NCBI GenBank assembly: GCA_017744315.1
Contig: JAGIBN010000004.1
Coordinates: 310,001-374,000 of the forward strand
Source of the DNA: Porphyrobacter sp.
Lineage (GTDB): Bacteria > Pseudomonadota > Alphaproteobacteria > Sphingomonadales > Sphingomonadaceae
DNA length: 64,000 nucleotides
Direction: 5' to 3'
Positions 1-8,014 of this stretch are shown piece by piece. Both the position numbers and the translations under genes were made by a program. The stretch's first letter is position 1. Every line of letters starts with the position of its first letter. The notes beneath the pieces were generated by a model. It saw only the letters and a program-made list of their open reading frames with translations. It was not told the origin of the DNA and did no database searches.

Positions 1-2
1 CA

Positions 3-818
3 TGCCTCCCGGGTATCCTGCCGCAGCTCGCGCCGGCGGAGGCGCTCGAGGTGAGCATGGTCGCCTCGGTCGCAGGGACGCTCGAAGGCGGGAAGATCAG
101 CCGCACCCGTCCGTTCAGAGCCCCGCACCACTCGGCCTCGATGGCCGCGCTGACCGGTGGCGGGCTGCGCGTGCGACCAGGTGAAGTCAGCCTCGCCCAT
201 CTCGGCGTGCTGTTCCTCGACGAGCTGCCGGAGTTCCAGCGCGCCGTGCTCGATTCGCTGCGCCAGCCGCTCGAAACCGGCAAGGTCGACGTCGCTCGCG
301 CCAATGCTCACGTCACCTTTCCCGCGCGGGTGCAACTGGTCGCCGCGATGAACCCGTGCCGCTGCGGCCACCTGGGCGACCCCGCCCTCGCCTGCAGCCG
401 TGCGCCGCGCTGCGCCGCCGACTATCAGTCCAAGGTCTCGGGCCCGCTGCTCGACCGCATCGACCTGCACGTGGAGGTCGATCCCGTCAGCGCCGCGGAC
501 TTGGCCCTACCCCCTCCCGCAGAGGGTTCAGCCGAAGTCGCCGCAAGAGTTGCCGCAGCGCGCAGCCGCCAGACCGAACGCGGGGTCCGCTCGAATGCCG
601 AGCTGGAAGGCGACGCGCTGGACAAATTCGCCGCGCCCGACGAAGCGGGCCGCAAGCTCCTGCTACAGGCAGCCGAGGCGATGCGACTGACTGCCCGAGG
701 TTACACCCGAATGCTGCGCGTCGCCCGGACGGTCGCCGACCTGGCGAGGGCCGATCAGGTGGGACGCATCCACGTGGCAGAGGCGCTTGGGTATCGCCGC
801 CAACCGCCGCGGGGTTGA
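3..818 (+). CDS. comM: YifB/ComM family Mg-chelatase-like AAA+ ATPase (3' part)
   Basis: The gene is cut by the left edge of the window; the open frame enters at base 3 with residues CLPGILPQLAPAEALEVSM, so the Met at base 51 is internal. Visible are the Walker B region GVLFLDELPEF, the sensor-type segment MNPCRCGHLGD, an arginine-finger stretch LLDRIDLHVEV and the C-terminal helical lid. These are hallmarks of the YifB/ComM branch of magnesium-chelatase-like AAA+ proteins. In naturally transformable bacteria ComM is a hexameric helicase that promotes branch migration during integration of incoming DNA; in other bacteria its role is less clear. The N-terminal Lon-like domain and Walker A lie outside the window. 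The gene ends at 818 and the next gene converges from the other strand. Confidence 0.93.
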   Translation, partial: CLPGILPQLAPAEALEVSMVASVAGTLEGGKISRTRPFRAPHHSASMAALTGGGLRVRPGEVSLAHLGVLFLDELPEFQRAVLDSLRQPLETGKVDVARANAHVTFPARVQLVAAMNPCRCGHLGDPALACSRAPRCAADYQSKVSGPLLDRIDLHVEVDPVSAADLALPPPAEGSAEVAARVAAARSRQTERGVRSNAELEGDALDKFAAPDEAGRKLLLQAAEAMRLTARGYTRMLRVARTVADLARADQVGRIHVAEALGYRRQPPRG

Positions 819-875
819 ATAATCGAATGACCCTCACAGAAGGCGGACATTCGCCAGCAAGGCTAACCCAGCCGA

Positions 876-2693
876 CTAGTCTCGCTTGCCATAGAAGACA
901 CCTGAATAGGTCGCGTCCGGAGCCCAGCCTCCCGTTACCCTCGTGAAGAATTCGAAGGTCCCGCCGATTTCATCTCCGCCGGGGCCATAAAGGCTGCCGC
1001 GAATCGAGCCATCGCTGTGGCCTGGTGCATCGTAGAGAAATGTATCGAACGCGTAGGCGTTGCTGCTTGAGTCAAAGGTCATAACCGGAAGATCGATCAT
1101 CTCGTTCGCTGAAGTCCAGGCATCGACGTTGACCGTCCCACTGATGCGCTCCGCCGCAAAGTCCGCGTCGATCGAGGAAGTCCCCTTCAGGGCCAGTTGT
1201 TCCATGTCAGCGAAGCGTTCGCCAGAACCCATGACAGTGGCGCTGTAATGTGCAGAGCCGGTTCTCGGAAGCGAGTTATAGACGGTGCGCACGCCGTAGG
1301 TGAACCAAGTGGAGATGCTCTGACGTGCCGCATCGGCAATGGCGCGATCTTCGCTCCAGTGCCCGAAGCTGCTGTACGTCAGGTTGATCTCCGGATTGCC
1401 CGGACCCGGCCTGAACATTTCCAGGCGATAGTCGCCATTGGAGTTCCGGACTTGGTAGACGTCGAAACGAGCGTCACTTTGCGCCGCGACCTTGTCCGTC
1501 GGACGGAAGGTAACGTTCGTGAAACTCGGATCGCTGATGCCGAACATCGGGGTCAAGCTACCATCGGCCTTGAACGAAACGGATCCGTATGTAGCGGGAA
1601 AATAGTAGGTTCCGCCTTCCGAAGACGTCGCTCCGATCCTTTGAAAAGCGATCGAGCTTCCCTGAAACGAGTAATAGCTGCGCTCACCGCTATCGAGGAC
1701 TGTCAGGCTAGCGTCGATTCCAATACGTTCGCGCGTGCCGGCAAATGCACCGCTGAAGGTGGCGTCCGCTCCGTCAGATCCATGAAGGCTTCCCGCCACA
1801 TCCGCGCCTACAGGGCCGTAGAGGGCTCCGAGAATGGAAGCCTGGTAGGTATAGCGATCACGTCCGGCATAGGTGAAGTAGCCGGTAAGGCCGCCGGTCG
1901 AAGCGAGGTAGCCAGCACCATGCCATTCGGTGCAACAAGTCGAGTAATTGACATCATTGTTGTACTCGCCAGCCTCACCGGACATTGCGAAAAGTCCGTG
2001 CGCAAAGTCGAGTGAGAATGTGCCATTGCCAATAACGCTGCGCGGAAAAGAGCCTATCGGAGAGGCCACCGCGAACAAGTCGATATCGTAAGTCGCACTT
2101 CCGACGCGTGGCACACCTGTTGTCGCGGTCGGAACCCCGTAGACGAAGACGTCGAAAGCGAAGTCGCTCCCGCCATTCGTGCGCTTCTGCCAGAGCCCCA
2201 GGGTAACCTTTTGCGTGCCACGACCCAGCCGCTGCGGGTTGAATAAGGTGAGGAACTCCTGGCCCCCGGAGACATCGCGATAGAATTGCGCGTCACCAAT
2301 GTTGTCATAGCCGAGGAACTCCGCCTTACCGAAGGTGGAGGCGACGCCGCTGCCGGAGACCGAATAGACACCGCTGCCGGCATCGTAGCTAAACGTCAGC
2401 CCGGCTCTTTCAGTCGAAGTACTCGTGACCGTGTCATCGGTGGTGAGCAATTGCTGTGTCGTGTGAGTCGAAAGAGCGGCGAAGTTCGTGGTACCCGACG
2501 ATACACCAAGCGCCTGCGGAGGCACCGATGGCGTGGGAGTGGGAGTGGGAGTAGGCGTCGGAACCGGGGTAGGGGCCGGAACAGGCGTTGGTGTTGAGTT
2601 CACACCGCCGCCGCCGCCGCAGGCGGCCAGCATCAGGCTTAGTGCCATGGCCGAACCGGCCCACCCGATTCTCGCCTTCTCCTTCATGTACAT
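876..2693 (-). CDS. Lipoprotein with Pro-Thr linker and beta-rich C-terminal domain (TbpB-like)
   Basis: About 605 residues. The N-terminus is a lipoprotein signal with lipobox LMLAACGGGGG, so the mature protein should be lipidated on Cys and exported to the outer membrane. A low-complexity linker follows, rich in PT/PV dipeptides and encoded by an imperfect GTGGGA tandem near 2533-2552. The rest is Gly/Ser/Tyr/Phe-rich with repeated AxFSG-type turns and ends in a barrel-like segment (ATYSGVFYGKRD), as in transferrin-binding-protein-B-like or Slam-type lipoproteins. No neighbouring iron gene supports a transferrin role, so function is unknown. ATG at 2693 is preferred because a strong purine-rich site (CGGGGGG) lies just upstream; a TTG one codon earlier and an ATG at 2687 are alternatives. 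The gene converges on comM. Confidence 0.72.
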   Translation of the reverse strand: MYMKEKARIGWAGSAMALSLMLAACGGGGGVNSTPTPVPAPTPVPTPTPTPTPTPSVPPQALGVSSGTTNFAALSTHTTQQLLTTDDTVTSTSTERAGLTFSYDAGSGVYSVSGSGVASTFGKAEFLGYDNIGDAQFYRDVSGGQEFLTLFNPQRLGRGTQKVTLGLWQKRTNGGSDFAFDVFVYGVPTATTGVPRVGSATYDIDLFAVASPIGSFPRSVIGNGTFSLDFAHGLFAMSGEAGEYNNDVNYSTCCTEWHGAGYLASTGGLTGYFTYAGRDRYTYQASILGALYGPVGADVAGSLHGSDGADATFSGAFAGTRERIGIDASLTVLDSGERSYYSFQGSSIAFQRIGATSSEGGTYYFPATYGSVSFKADGSLTPMFGISDPSFTNVTFRPTDKVAAQSDARFDVYQVRNSNGDYRLEMFRPGPGNPEINLTYSSFGHWSEDRAIADAARQSISTWFTYGVRTVYNSLPRTGSAHYSATVMGSGERFADMEQLALKGTSSIDADFAAERISGTVNVDAWTSANEMIDLPVMTFDSSSNAYAFDTFLYDAPGHSDGSIRGSLYGPGGDEIGGTFEFFTRVTGGWAPDATYSGVFYGKRD

Positions 2694-3099
2694 CAATACC
2701 CCCCGTTGATCGGTGACCTTTCGCCGATTTCGGCGATCACCACTCTTCGCGCCGATTTCGATCGAACTGCGCGCCCCGTATCGCCCGTACGAGCAGGACC
2801 ATCCCAGCGCGCAGCCGGCCTACGATCTCAAGCGTTCAATTTTTTGGAAATCCCCCGCCCCACAATCATTAATACCCACAGACTCGTCAAAGTCCAATCC
2901 AACTACACGTAACTCGATCCCTAACTGAGATCGAGGAACTCAACGGTAACACCCGACCGCTTCGCCGGAGATTCGGGACTTGCTTACATCTCTGTAGATA
3001 TCTACGGCGAGGCAAGCGCCTTGCGAAAGACTCCATCTCCCGAGGCGCAGACTAGACCCTCGCGCCCCTCCCCCCCTTTCGGCGCGGGGGTCATTTCCT
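2694..3099. other. Gene-free interval upstream of the lipoprotein gene
   Basis: About 400 bases lie between the end of the HAD phosphatase gene and the start of the lipoprotein gene, both on the minus strand. No convincing reading frame is seen; short frames present lack a ribosome binding site and family resemblance. The notable content is a 12-base palindrome at 2994-3005 and a purine-rich Shine-Dalgarno sequence next to the lipoprotein start. The interval probably carries the lipoprotein promoter, but no clear -35/-10 pair was found. Confidence 0.5.
2994..3005. promoter_or_regulatory. 12-base perfect palindrome, possible operator
   Basis: GTAGATATCTAC is a perfect palindrome. It overlaps a second inverted repeat, TACA-TCTC-TGTA, at 2985-2996. 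It lies about 300 bases upstream of the lipoprotein gene start and 95 bases beyond the HAD gene stop. Symmetric sites of this kind are typical of dimeric repressors; the regulator is not identifiable from the window. Confidence 0.3.
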
Positions 3100-3732
3100 T
3101 CAGGCCAAAAGTCCTCGCTCGACGAGTTCCGCCTCCAGCGAAGCGGCGTCGGTGAACAGGTGCGCCTGCCAGCCGCGCGCTTGGGCGGCGGCGACGTTGG
3201 CCGGGTTGTCGTCGGTGAAGAACAGCGCCGAGGGCGGAAGGCCGAATCGCTGCTCGGCAATCTCGTAGATGCGCGCGGCAGGCTTCGCGCAGCGCTCTTC
3301 GCCGGAAACCACGACGTCGATGAACGGATCGAACACTGGCTGAGCCGGACGGAAGCGGGCCCAGAACTCGGCGCCGAAATTGGTCAGGGCGAACAGCGGG
3401 ACGCCGCGCTCCGCCAGGCGCTGGACCAGTTCGTGACTGCCGGGGATGGCGTGGGGCAGCGTTTCCATGAAGCGCGCGGCGTAGGCTTCGATCAGCGTGG
3501 CGTGCTGCGGGAACTCGGCGATTCGTTCGGGCAGCATCTCGGTCAGCGGGCGTCCGCCGTCGCTCTGGAAGTGCCATGATTCGGTGACGACGTTGGCCAG
3601 GAACCAGTCGAGCTCCGCCTGATCTTCGATCAGCTTTTCGAACAGGTAGCGCAGGTTCCAGTCGAACAGGACGCGGCCGATGTCGAAGACGACGGCTTGC
3701 GGCGCACCAGGCGCCAACTGAACGTCAGGCAT
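3100..3732 (-). CDS. HAD-superfamily hydrolase, YihX/haloacid dehalogenase type
   Basis: 210 residues, the usual size for a stand-alone HAD IA-type phosphatase. Motif I is VVFDIGRVLFDW near residues 14-25; the nucleophile Asp is present, and the second motif I Asp is Gly, as in YihX-like members whose motif reads DLG. Motif II is LTNF near 119, motif III a Lys in CAKPAARIY, and motif IV FFTDDNPAN with its acidic pair. This predicts a Mg-dependent small-phosphoester phosphatase in the cytoplasm; YihX acts on alpha-glucose-1-phosphate, but the substrate here cannot be read. It follows rpmJ on the same strand, with a terminator-like hairpin between them, so it is probably transcribed separately. 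Confidence 0.82.
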   Translation of the reverse strand: MPDVQLAPGAPQAVVFDIGRVLFDWNLRYLFEKLIEDQAELDWFLANVVTESWHFQSDGGRPLTEMLPERIAEFPQHATLIEAYAARFMETLPHAIPGSHELVQRLAERGVPLFALTNFGAEFWARFRPAQPVFDPFIDVVVSGEERCAKPAARIYEIAEQRFGLPPSALFFTDDNPANVAAAQARGWQAHLFTDAASLEAELVERGLLA

Positions 3733-3734
3733 GC

Positions 3735-3762
3735 AAAAGGCCCCCGATTCCTCGGAGGCCCT
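3735..3762 (-). terminator. Rho-independent terminator downstream of rpmJ
   Basis: Read on the minus strand, a 9-base stem (GGCCTCCGA paired with TCGGGGGCC, one mismatch) with a four-base loop is followed by TTTT. It lies about 40 bases after the rpmJ stop and just before the HAD gene start, so it should end the rpmJ transcript. Confidence 0.65.
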
Positions 3763-3804
3763 TCAAGTCATCGCCGCCGCGAACGAATCGCGGCGCGGCA
3801 GACA

Positions 3805-3930
3805 TCAACCCTGGCGCGCCTTGAAGCGGCGGTTGGTCTTGTTGATCACGTAGACCCGGCCGCGACGACGGATCACGCGGTTATCGCGGTGGCGACCCTT
3901 GAGCGACTTGAGGCTGTTGACGATCTTCAT
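3805..3930 (-). CDS. rpmJ: 50S ribosomal protein L36, cysteine-free (zinc-independent) form
   Basis: A 41-residue basic protein starting [14 protein letters not shown] and ending NRRFKARQG. The sequence matches L36 of the large ribosomal subunit, which helps order 23S rRNA near the peptidyl transferase domain. The C-x2-C...C/H zinc-ribbon cysteines of the classical 37-38-residue L36 are absent, so this is the zinc-free type also seen in other alphaproteobacteria. The stop codon is at 3805-3807 and the ATG at 3928-3930. A terminator-like hairpin follows. A possible promoter (TTGACT at 4014-4019 on the minus strand, with a weak -10) overlaps the end of galE. Confidence 0.93.
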   Translation of the reverse strand: MKIVNSLKSLKGRHRDNRVIRRRGRVYVINKTNRRFKARQG

Positions 3931-4015
3931 GGCTATTTTCCAAAAAAGTGCGGCACCGGAGACAGCCCCGATGCCGGAATTCGTGGCCGCGCCCTATGCT
4001 CGGCGCCGGCTCAAG

Positions 4016-5023
4016 TCAAGCTGGACCGCGCAATTCGCTGAGCCTCCGCTCCCACGCAAGGGCGTGCCGGACGATTTCGTCGAGGTCGGCGTGCTGCGGC
4101 TGCCACGGCAAGGTCGCCTTGATCCGCGACGGGTCCGAGATCAGCGAATCCGGATCGCCGGCCCGGCGCGGCGAGAGCACCCGCTCGATCGTGCGATTCG
4201 TCACCCGGTCCACCGCATCGAGCACCTCGAACACCGAGAAGCCCCGGCCATAGCCGCAGTTCATGGTCATCGAGCGACCGGGTTCGGCGATCAGCGCCTC
4301 GAGCGCCAGGACATGGGCCGCGGCGAGATCGCTGACATGGATGTAGTCGCGAACGCCGGTGCCATCCGGCGTGTCGTAGTCGGTGCCGAAGACCTGCACG
4401 TTATCGCGCTGGCCCTGGGCGGCCTGGACCGCAACCTTGATCAGATGCGTCGCCCCGACCGTCGATTGCCCGCTGCGGCCCTTCGGATCGGCACCCGCGA
4501 CGTTGAAGTAGCGCAGCGCGCAGAAGTTGATGGGATGAGCCGCGGCAGTGTCGGCGAGCATCCGCTCGGTCATCAGCTTCGACCAGCCGTAGGGATTGAT
4601 CGGCTCCTTCGGCGTGTCTTCCGTGACCGGAGAGACCTTGGGAATGCCGTAGGTCGCCGCGGTGCTGGAGAAGATGAAATGCGGCACGCCCGCCTTCACC
4701 GCGGCTTCGAGCAGGGCGCGGCTCTTCACCGTGTTGTTGTGATAGTACTTGAGCGGGTTCTCGACCGATTCCGGCACGATGATCGAGCCGGCGAAATGCA
4801 TCACCGCCTTGATGCCCTTCTCCTCAAAGATGCTCGCCAGCAGCTCGCCGTCTTCGACATCGCCTTCGTAGAACGCGGCCTCTTCGGGAATGGCGAAGCG
4901 GAAGCCCGTGGTCAGATTGTCGATCACGGTAACGGGCCACCCGTTGTCGAGCAGCGCGAGAACTGCGTGGCTGCCGATATATCCGGCGCCGCCGGTGACG
5001 AGTACTGGAACAGGGCTGGTCAT
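4016..5023 (-). CDS. galE: UDP-glucose 4-epimerase
   Basis: About 335 residues from the ATG at 5023; an upstream Met at 5101 adds 26 residues with no family resemblance and is rejected. The NAD-binding Rossmann motif VTGGAGYIGSHA begins at residue 8. The catalytic Ser/Thr segment FSSTAATYG and the YGWSK (YxxxK) motif are present, as are the sugar-binding loop NYFNVAGAD-like stretch RYFNVAGAD and a C-terminal RRAGDPDSL. All are characteristic of GalE in the extended short-chain dehydrogenase family, which interconverts UDP-glucose and UDP-galactose for Leloir metabolism and surface polysaccharides. A divergently transcribed lipoprotein gene starts 107 bases away. Confidence 0.93.
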   Translation of the reverse strand: MTSPVPVLVTGGAGYIGSHAVLALLDNGWPVTVIDNLTTGFRFAIPEEAAFYEGDVEDGELLASIFEEKGIKAVMHFAGSIIVPESVENPLKYYHNNTVKSRALLEAAVKAGVPHFIFSSTAATYGIPKVSPVTEDTPKEPINPYGWSKLMTERMLADTAAAHPINFCALRYFNVAGADPKGRSGQSTVGATHLIKVAVQAAQGQRDNVQVFGTDYDTPDGTGVRDYIHVSDLAAAHVLALEALIAEPGRSMTMNCGYGRGFSVFEVLDAVDRVTNRTIERVLSPRRAGDPDSLISDPSRIKATLPWQPQHADLDEIVRHALAWERRLSELRGPA

Positions 5024-5130
5024 CGGCAACGGGGCTACGTAGCATCGCGTCAAGGCGCAATCGTTTTTCGCCAAGGTGAGGGACCCACGCAATGGCTGCA
5101 ACTGCTTGGCAATTCGTGCGTTTGGACTTG

Positions 5131-5745
5131 ATGAAATCCACCCCCGGCATTCTCGCCCCCGTCCTGGCTGTAGCGCTTGCGGCTTCGCTCGGCGCCTGCA
5201 CCACTTCTTTCGTCTCTCCGGTCGAGGTCACGCGCTTCACCGGCAGCGAGCCGCATCTGCTCGGAAAGGGAGAGATCGTGGTCCGCGCCGCTCCGGGCCA
5301 GGATCCTGCTTCGTTGGAGAATCGGGTGTTCGAGGACGCGGTCGCCGCGGAGCTTACCCGGCTCGGCTATACCGTGGTCCAGGGCGACGCGCCGCAAGTC
5401 GCCGAGGTTCGCGTCGAGCGTTTCGTGATGCAGGCTTCGGGTCACTCGCCGGTCAGCGTCGGCGTCGGCGCAGCGAGCGGGAGCGCCGTCAACGCCCGGC
5501 ATGGCGGGGTCGGCGCAGCGGTAGGCATCGACCTGACGCCGCGCCCGTCGGACCAGATCGTCACCCAGATGCGCGTGATGATCAAACCCGCTGGCGGCGG
5601 CACCGCGCTATGGGAAGGCGGCGCGCAGTTCAACGCCACGGCCAACAGCAACTACGGCAGCACCGAGGCCGCCGCCGGGCGCCTGGCCGGGGCACTGTTC
5701 GGTGGCTTCCCCGGACAGTCAGGAGAGACTATCCGGGTGCGATGA
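5131..5745 (+). CDS. DUF4136-type lipoprotein
   Basis: 204 residues from the ATG at 5131 ([10 protein letters not shown]); a start 39 bases upstream would put charged residues before the signal and is less likely. The signal peptide ends in the lipobox SLGACTTS, giving a lipidated envelope protein. The body ([14 protein letters not shown], then AEVRVERF) resembles the DUF4136 fold found in many proteobacterial lipoproteins of unknown function. A glycine-rich stretch ([10 protein letters not shown] to AAVGIDL) follows. Its stop overlaps the start of the carboxypeptidase gene by four bases (ATGA), suggesting translational coupling, but no functional link is known. Confidence 0.78.
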   Translation: MKSTPGILAPVLAVALAASLGACTTSFVSPVEVTRFTGSEPHLLGKGEIVVRAAPGQDPASLENRVFEDAVAAELTRLGYTVVQGDAPQVAEVRVERFVMQASGHSPVSVGVGAASGSAVNARHGGVGAAVGIDLTPRPSDQIVTQMRVMIKPAGGGTALWEGGAQFNATANSNYGSTEAAAGRLAGALFGGFPGQSGETIRVR

Positions 5746-6869
5746 ACATTCTCATCGACGCCGCCTTCGACAGCGGCAACATCGAAGTCCTCGAAATCTC
5801 CGGCAGTGAGGCGCGGCTGCGCATCCGGCACGACCACCAGTCGGAATTCTACCAGTGGTTTCATTTCCGCGTCGCCGGCACGGCGGGGCAGGAACTGACG
5901 CTCAAGATCGGCGATCTCAACGGCTCGGCCTACCCGCTTGGCTGGTCGGGATACCGCGCTTGCGTGTCGGAAGACCGCAGCTACTGGGCGCGGGCCGAGA
6001 CGAGCTTCGACAAGAGCGAGGACGGCGGCACGCTGACCATCCGCCACACGCCCGACAGCGACGTGGCTTGGTTCGCCTATTTCGCGCCCTACTCGCTCGA
6101 ACGGCACCACGACCTTATTGCTGAAGCAGCGGCGAGCGAGGGGGTTTCCTATCGCCGCCTCGGACAAAGCCTCGATGGCCGTCCGATCGACTGCCTGGAG
6201 ATGGGCGAGGGATCGATTCCGGTATGGCTGATCGCCCGCCAGCACCCGGGCGAGAGCATGGCCGAATGGTGGATGGAAGGCGCGCTGGAGGCGCTGTGCG
6301 ACCCGGCCGATCCGGTGGCCCGAGTGCTGCGGCAGAAGTGCCGCCTCTACGTAGTGCCCAACTGCAATCCCGACGGCTCGATCCGCGGGCACCTGCGCAC
6401 CAACGCGGCCGGGGTGAACCTCAACCGCGAATGGCATGAACCGACTCCCGAACGTTCACCCGAGGTCCTGGGAATTCGTAACGCGATGGACGAGACTGGG
6501 GTTCGCTTCGTGATGGACGTCCACGGCGATGAAGCCATCGCGGCAAACTTCCTCGCCGGGTTCGAGGGCATCCCGTCGTGGACCGACGATCTGGGCGGGC
6601 AGTACCTGCGCTATCGCTCGATCCTCGAGCGCCGCAGTCCCGATTTCCAGACGACCAAGGGTTACCCGATCGCCGGCGCCGGCAAAGCCAACCTGACGAT
6701 GAGCACCAACCAGCTCGCCGAGCGCTTCGGTGCCTGCGCGATGACGCTGGAGATGCCGTTCAAGGACAACGACGATCTGCCAGATCTCGAGCAGGGCTGG
6801 AGCCCGGAGCGCTCGAAGCTGCTGGCGCGCGACTGCCTGGCTTCGCTGGTGGAGTGGCTGGAGGGGTAG
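5742..6869 (+). CDS. M14-family zinc carboxypeptidase
   Basis: 375 residues. An N-terminal beta-sandwich of about 120 residues ([19 protein letters not shown]) precedes the M14 catalytic domain, the arrangement of the cytosolic carboxypeptidase (CCP/Nna-like) subgroup. Zinc ligands are His and Glu in [12 protein letters not shown] near residue 166 and His in MDVHGDEA near 258; substrate-binding NPDG and NLNREW follow the family pattern, and the catalytic Glu is in TLEMPF. No signal peptide is seen, so it should act in the cytoplasm, trimming C-terminal residues of peptides or proteins. The start is set by the ATGA overlap with the upstream lipoprotein gene. A cluster of palindromic repeats lies directly downstream. 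Confidence 0.88.
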   Translation: MNILIDAAFDSGNIEVLEISGSEARLRIRHDHQSEFYQWFHFRVAGTAGQELTLKIGDLNGSAYPLGWSGYRACVSEDRSYWARAETSFDKSEDGGTLTIRHTPDSDVAWFAYFAPYSLERHHDLIAEAAASEGVSYRRLGQSLDGRPIDCLEMGEGSIPVWLIARQHPGESMAEWWMEGALEALCDPADPVARVLRQKCRLYVVPNCNPDGSIRGHLRTNAAGVNLNREWHEPTPERSPEVLGIRNAMDETGVRFVMDVHGDEAIAANFLAGFEGIPSWTDDLGGQYLRYRSILERRSPDFQTTKGYPIAGAGKANLTMSTNQLAERFGACAMTLEMPFKDNDDLPDLEQGWSPERSKLLARDCLASLVEWLEG

Positions 6870-6876
6870 TTTCCTT

Positions 6877-6935
6877 GATCCTCCCCGAGCTTGCTCGGGG
6901 AGGGGGACCGTCCGCGGAGCGGATGGTGGAGGGGC
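6877..6935 (+). repeat. Two-hairpin palindromic repeat, copy 1
   Basis: The first hairpin is CCTCCCCGAGC/GCTCGGGGAGG with a two-base loop (6880-6903). The second, imperfect hairpin is near 6908-6926 (CCGTCCGC/GCGGATGG), and the copy ends in GGTGGAGGGGC. Architecture is TCCTCCC-hairpin-GGGGAGG-hairpin-GGAGGGGC, shared with three neighbouring copies. Confidence 0.75.
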
Positions 6936-6951
6936 GTTGTGTTGTTCCGCC

Positions 6952-7013
6952 TACCCCTCCGTCACGCGACTACGTCGCGCGCCACCTCCCCGAGACAAGC
7001 TCGGGGAGGATTT
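6952..7013 (-). repeat. Two-hairpin palindromic repeat, copy 2 (inverted)
   Basis: Read on the minus strand it begins AAATCCTCCCCGAG, forms the same first hairpin (6985-7009) and ends GACGGAGGGGTA. Together with copy 1 it forms a head-to-head inverted pair separated by about 16 bases. Confidence 0.75.
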
Positions 7014-7038
7014 GAACCACCCAAAGTTACGAGTGCCC

Positions 7039-7099
7039 AATCCTCCCTGTCGCGAAGCGATGGGGAGGTGGCAGACGCGTAGCGGCTGACGGAGGGGCT
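7039..7099 (+). repeat. Two-hairpin palindromic repeat, copy 3
   Basis: Begins AATCCTCCCTGTCGCG, with a diverged first hairpin around GCGAAGCG, then GGGGAGGTGGCAG, a second hairpin around GACGCGTAGC, and ends CTGACGGAGGGGCT. Ends are conserved while hairpin loops differ from the other copies. Confidence 0.72.
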
Positions 7100-7113
7100 A
7101 GTGGCACGACGCC

Positions 7114-7181
7114 AGCCCCTCCACCACGCTGCTGCGCAGCGCGGTCCCCCTCCCCATGAGCTGCGCTCACAGGGAGGATTT
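7114..7181 (-). repeat. Two-hairpin palindromic repeat, copy 4 (inverted)
   Basis: Read on the minus strand it starts AAATCCTCCCTGTGAGC, passes through GGGGAGGGGGACC and a GCTGCGCAGC palindrome, and ends GGTGGAGGGGCT. It pairs head-to-head with copy 3, giving a second inverted couple. Confidence 0.72.
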
Positions 7182-7453
7182 GAGACACACCAAACCACCC
7201 GCTGGCGAGCGCGGGCCTAACGCCGGGGAGGAAAACAAGCGGACGGGCGAGGCCGGCGCTGCCCTGGGCGTCACAGGGTTGCCTTGCGCGAGCATGGAAT
7301 GCGAACGGCGGCGAGGGCTGCGTCTAAACTCGCTACTCGGCCCTGTCGGACAGGAGGCGCTGGCGGTTAGGGCTCGCACGTCCCGCCAACGGTTGTCATC
7401 CCCATGTCCTACGGTGACACCCTCTGACGATGTCGAGAGCGCGCCGGCCATCA

Positions 7454-7490
7454 GTGCGGGAGTGAGAGCGAAGCGCTTACGCTCCCGCAC
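7454..7490. repeat. Strong hairpin in the gene-free interval
   Basis: A 9-base perfect stem (GTGCGGGAG paired with CTCCCGCAC) encloses a further inverted AAGCGCTT core. There is no T-run on either side, so it is not a standard terminator. It lies just downstream of a minus-strand promoter and could be the 5' part of a small RNA or a further dispersed repeat. Confidence 0.45.
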
Positions 7491-7524
7491 CCGTCGCTGT
7501 GTCAGGTGTCAACTGACGGCGGGG

Positions 7525-7553
7525 CATATAACCTAATGGGTTATAAATGTCAA
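7525..7553 (-). promoter_or_regulatory. Sigma70-type minus-strand promoter with operator-like palindrome
   Basis: On the minus strand, a perfect -35 TTGACA (7548-7553) is followed by a 17-base spacer and a -10 TATATG (7525-7530). The spacer and -10 contain a perfect inverted repeat TATAACC-TAATG-GGTTATA (7527-7545). The promoter points away from the thioesterase gene into the gene-free interval. Confidence 0.5.
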
Positions 7554-7611
7554 CACAATTCACCGAACGATGCTCTTCCCGTCCAGTTCACTGCGTGTTA
7601 CTTACATCATT

Positions 7612-8013
7612 GTGAGCAGCGCCCCGCCCTATCTGCATCAGATCGAGATCGATCCCGCTGACATCGATTTCATGGGGCACGTCAACAACGCCAGCTATCT
7701 GTCGTGGGTGCAGGACGCGGTCATCGGCCACTGGCGCTCGCGGGCCCCGGCCGAGGCGGTGGCGCGGCACCTGTGGGTCGCGCTCAAGCACGAGATAACC
7801 TACCTGCGCCCGACCTTCCTCGGCGACACCGTAGTGGCGCAAGTGCTGCTGGAGAAAGTCCAGGGCGCGCGCGCGTTCTACGAAACGCTGATCCGCCGTG
7901 GCGAGGAAGTGGTCGCCGAAGTGCGTTCGAGCTGGTGCTGCCTCGACGCCGAGACGCGCCGTCCGACACGCCCCGCGCGCGAGGTGATCGAGCACTTCCT
8001 CGCCGGGAAATGA
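7612..8013 (+). CDS. Acyl-CoA thioesterase, hotdog fold (4HBT family)
   Basis: 133 residues from the GTG at 7612, which places the conserved opening YLHQIEIDPADIDFMGHVNN where family members usually start; an ATG at 7570 would add 14 residues that look untypical, and neither start has a clear Shine-Dalgarno. The signature D-x-x-G-H-V-N-N with the catalytic Asp, then YLSWVQDAVI and the edge strand VAQVLLEKVQGAR, are typical of 4-hydroxybenzoyl-CoA thioesterase/YbgC-like single-domain enzymes that hydrolyse acyl- or aryl-CoA thioesters as homotetramers. The substrate cannot be read from sequence. The next gene converges, ending two bases after this one. Confidence 0.82.
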   Translation: MSSAPPYLHQIEIDPADIDFMGHVNNASYLSWVQDAVIGHWRSRAPAEAVARHLWVALKHEITYLRPTFLGDTVVAQVLLEKVQGARAFYETLIRRGEEVVAEVRSSWCCLDAETRRPTRPAREVIEHFLAGK

Positions 8014-8014
8014 C

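Larger units (their letters stand above)
6870..7611. other. Long gene-free interval with palindromic repeats
   Basis: About 740 bases between the carboxypeptidase and thioesterase genes. The left half (6877-7181) holds four copies of a two-hairpin repeat in alternating orientation. The right half (7186-7560) contains a strong hairpin at 7454-7490 and a minus-strand promoter with a palindrome in its spacer at 7525-7553. Frames of 107 codons (minus) and 126 codons (plus) cross the right half, but their codon third positions are much less GC-rich than the neighbouring genes and neither has a ribosome binding site, so no gene is called. Confidence 0.6.

Noticed and set aside
2533-2600. Short tandem repeats resembling a CRISPR or minisatellite
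   Set aside because: They encode the Pro-Thr linker of the lipoprotein; no spacer-repeat structure or cas genes.
7167-7490. Minus-strand frame of 107 codons (GTG start) downstream of the orphan promoter
   Set aside because: Third codon positions are clearly less GC-rich than in neighbouring genes, composition is Ser/Arg/Pro-heavy, there is no ribosome binding site, and its end runs into the palindromic repeat. It is kept only as part of the small RNA idea.
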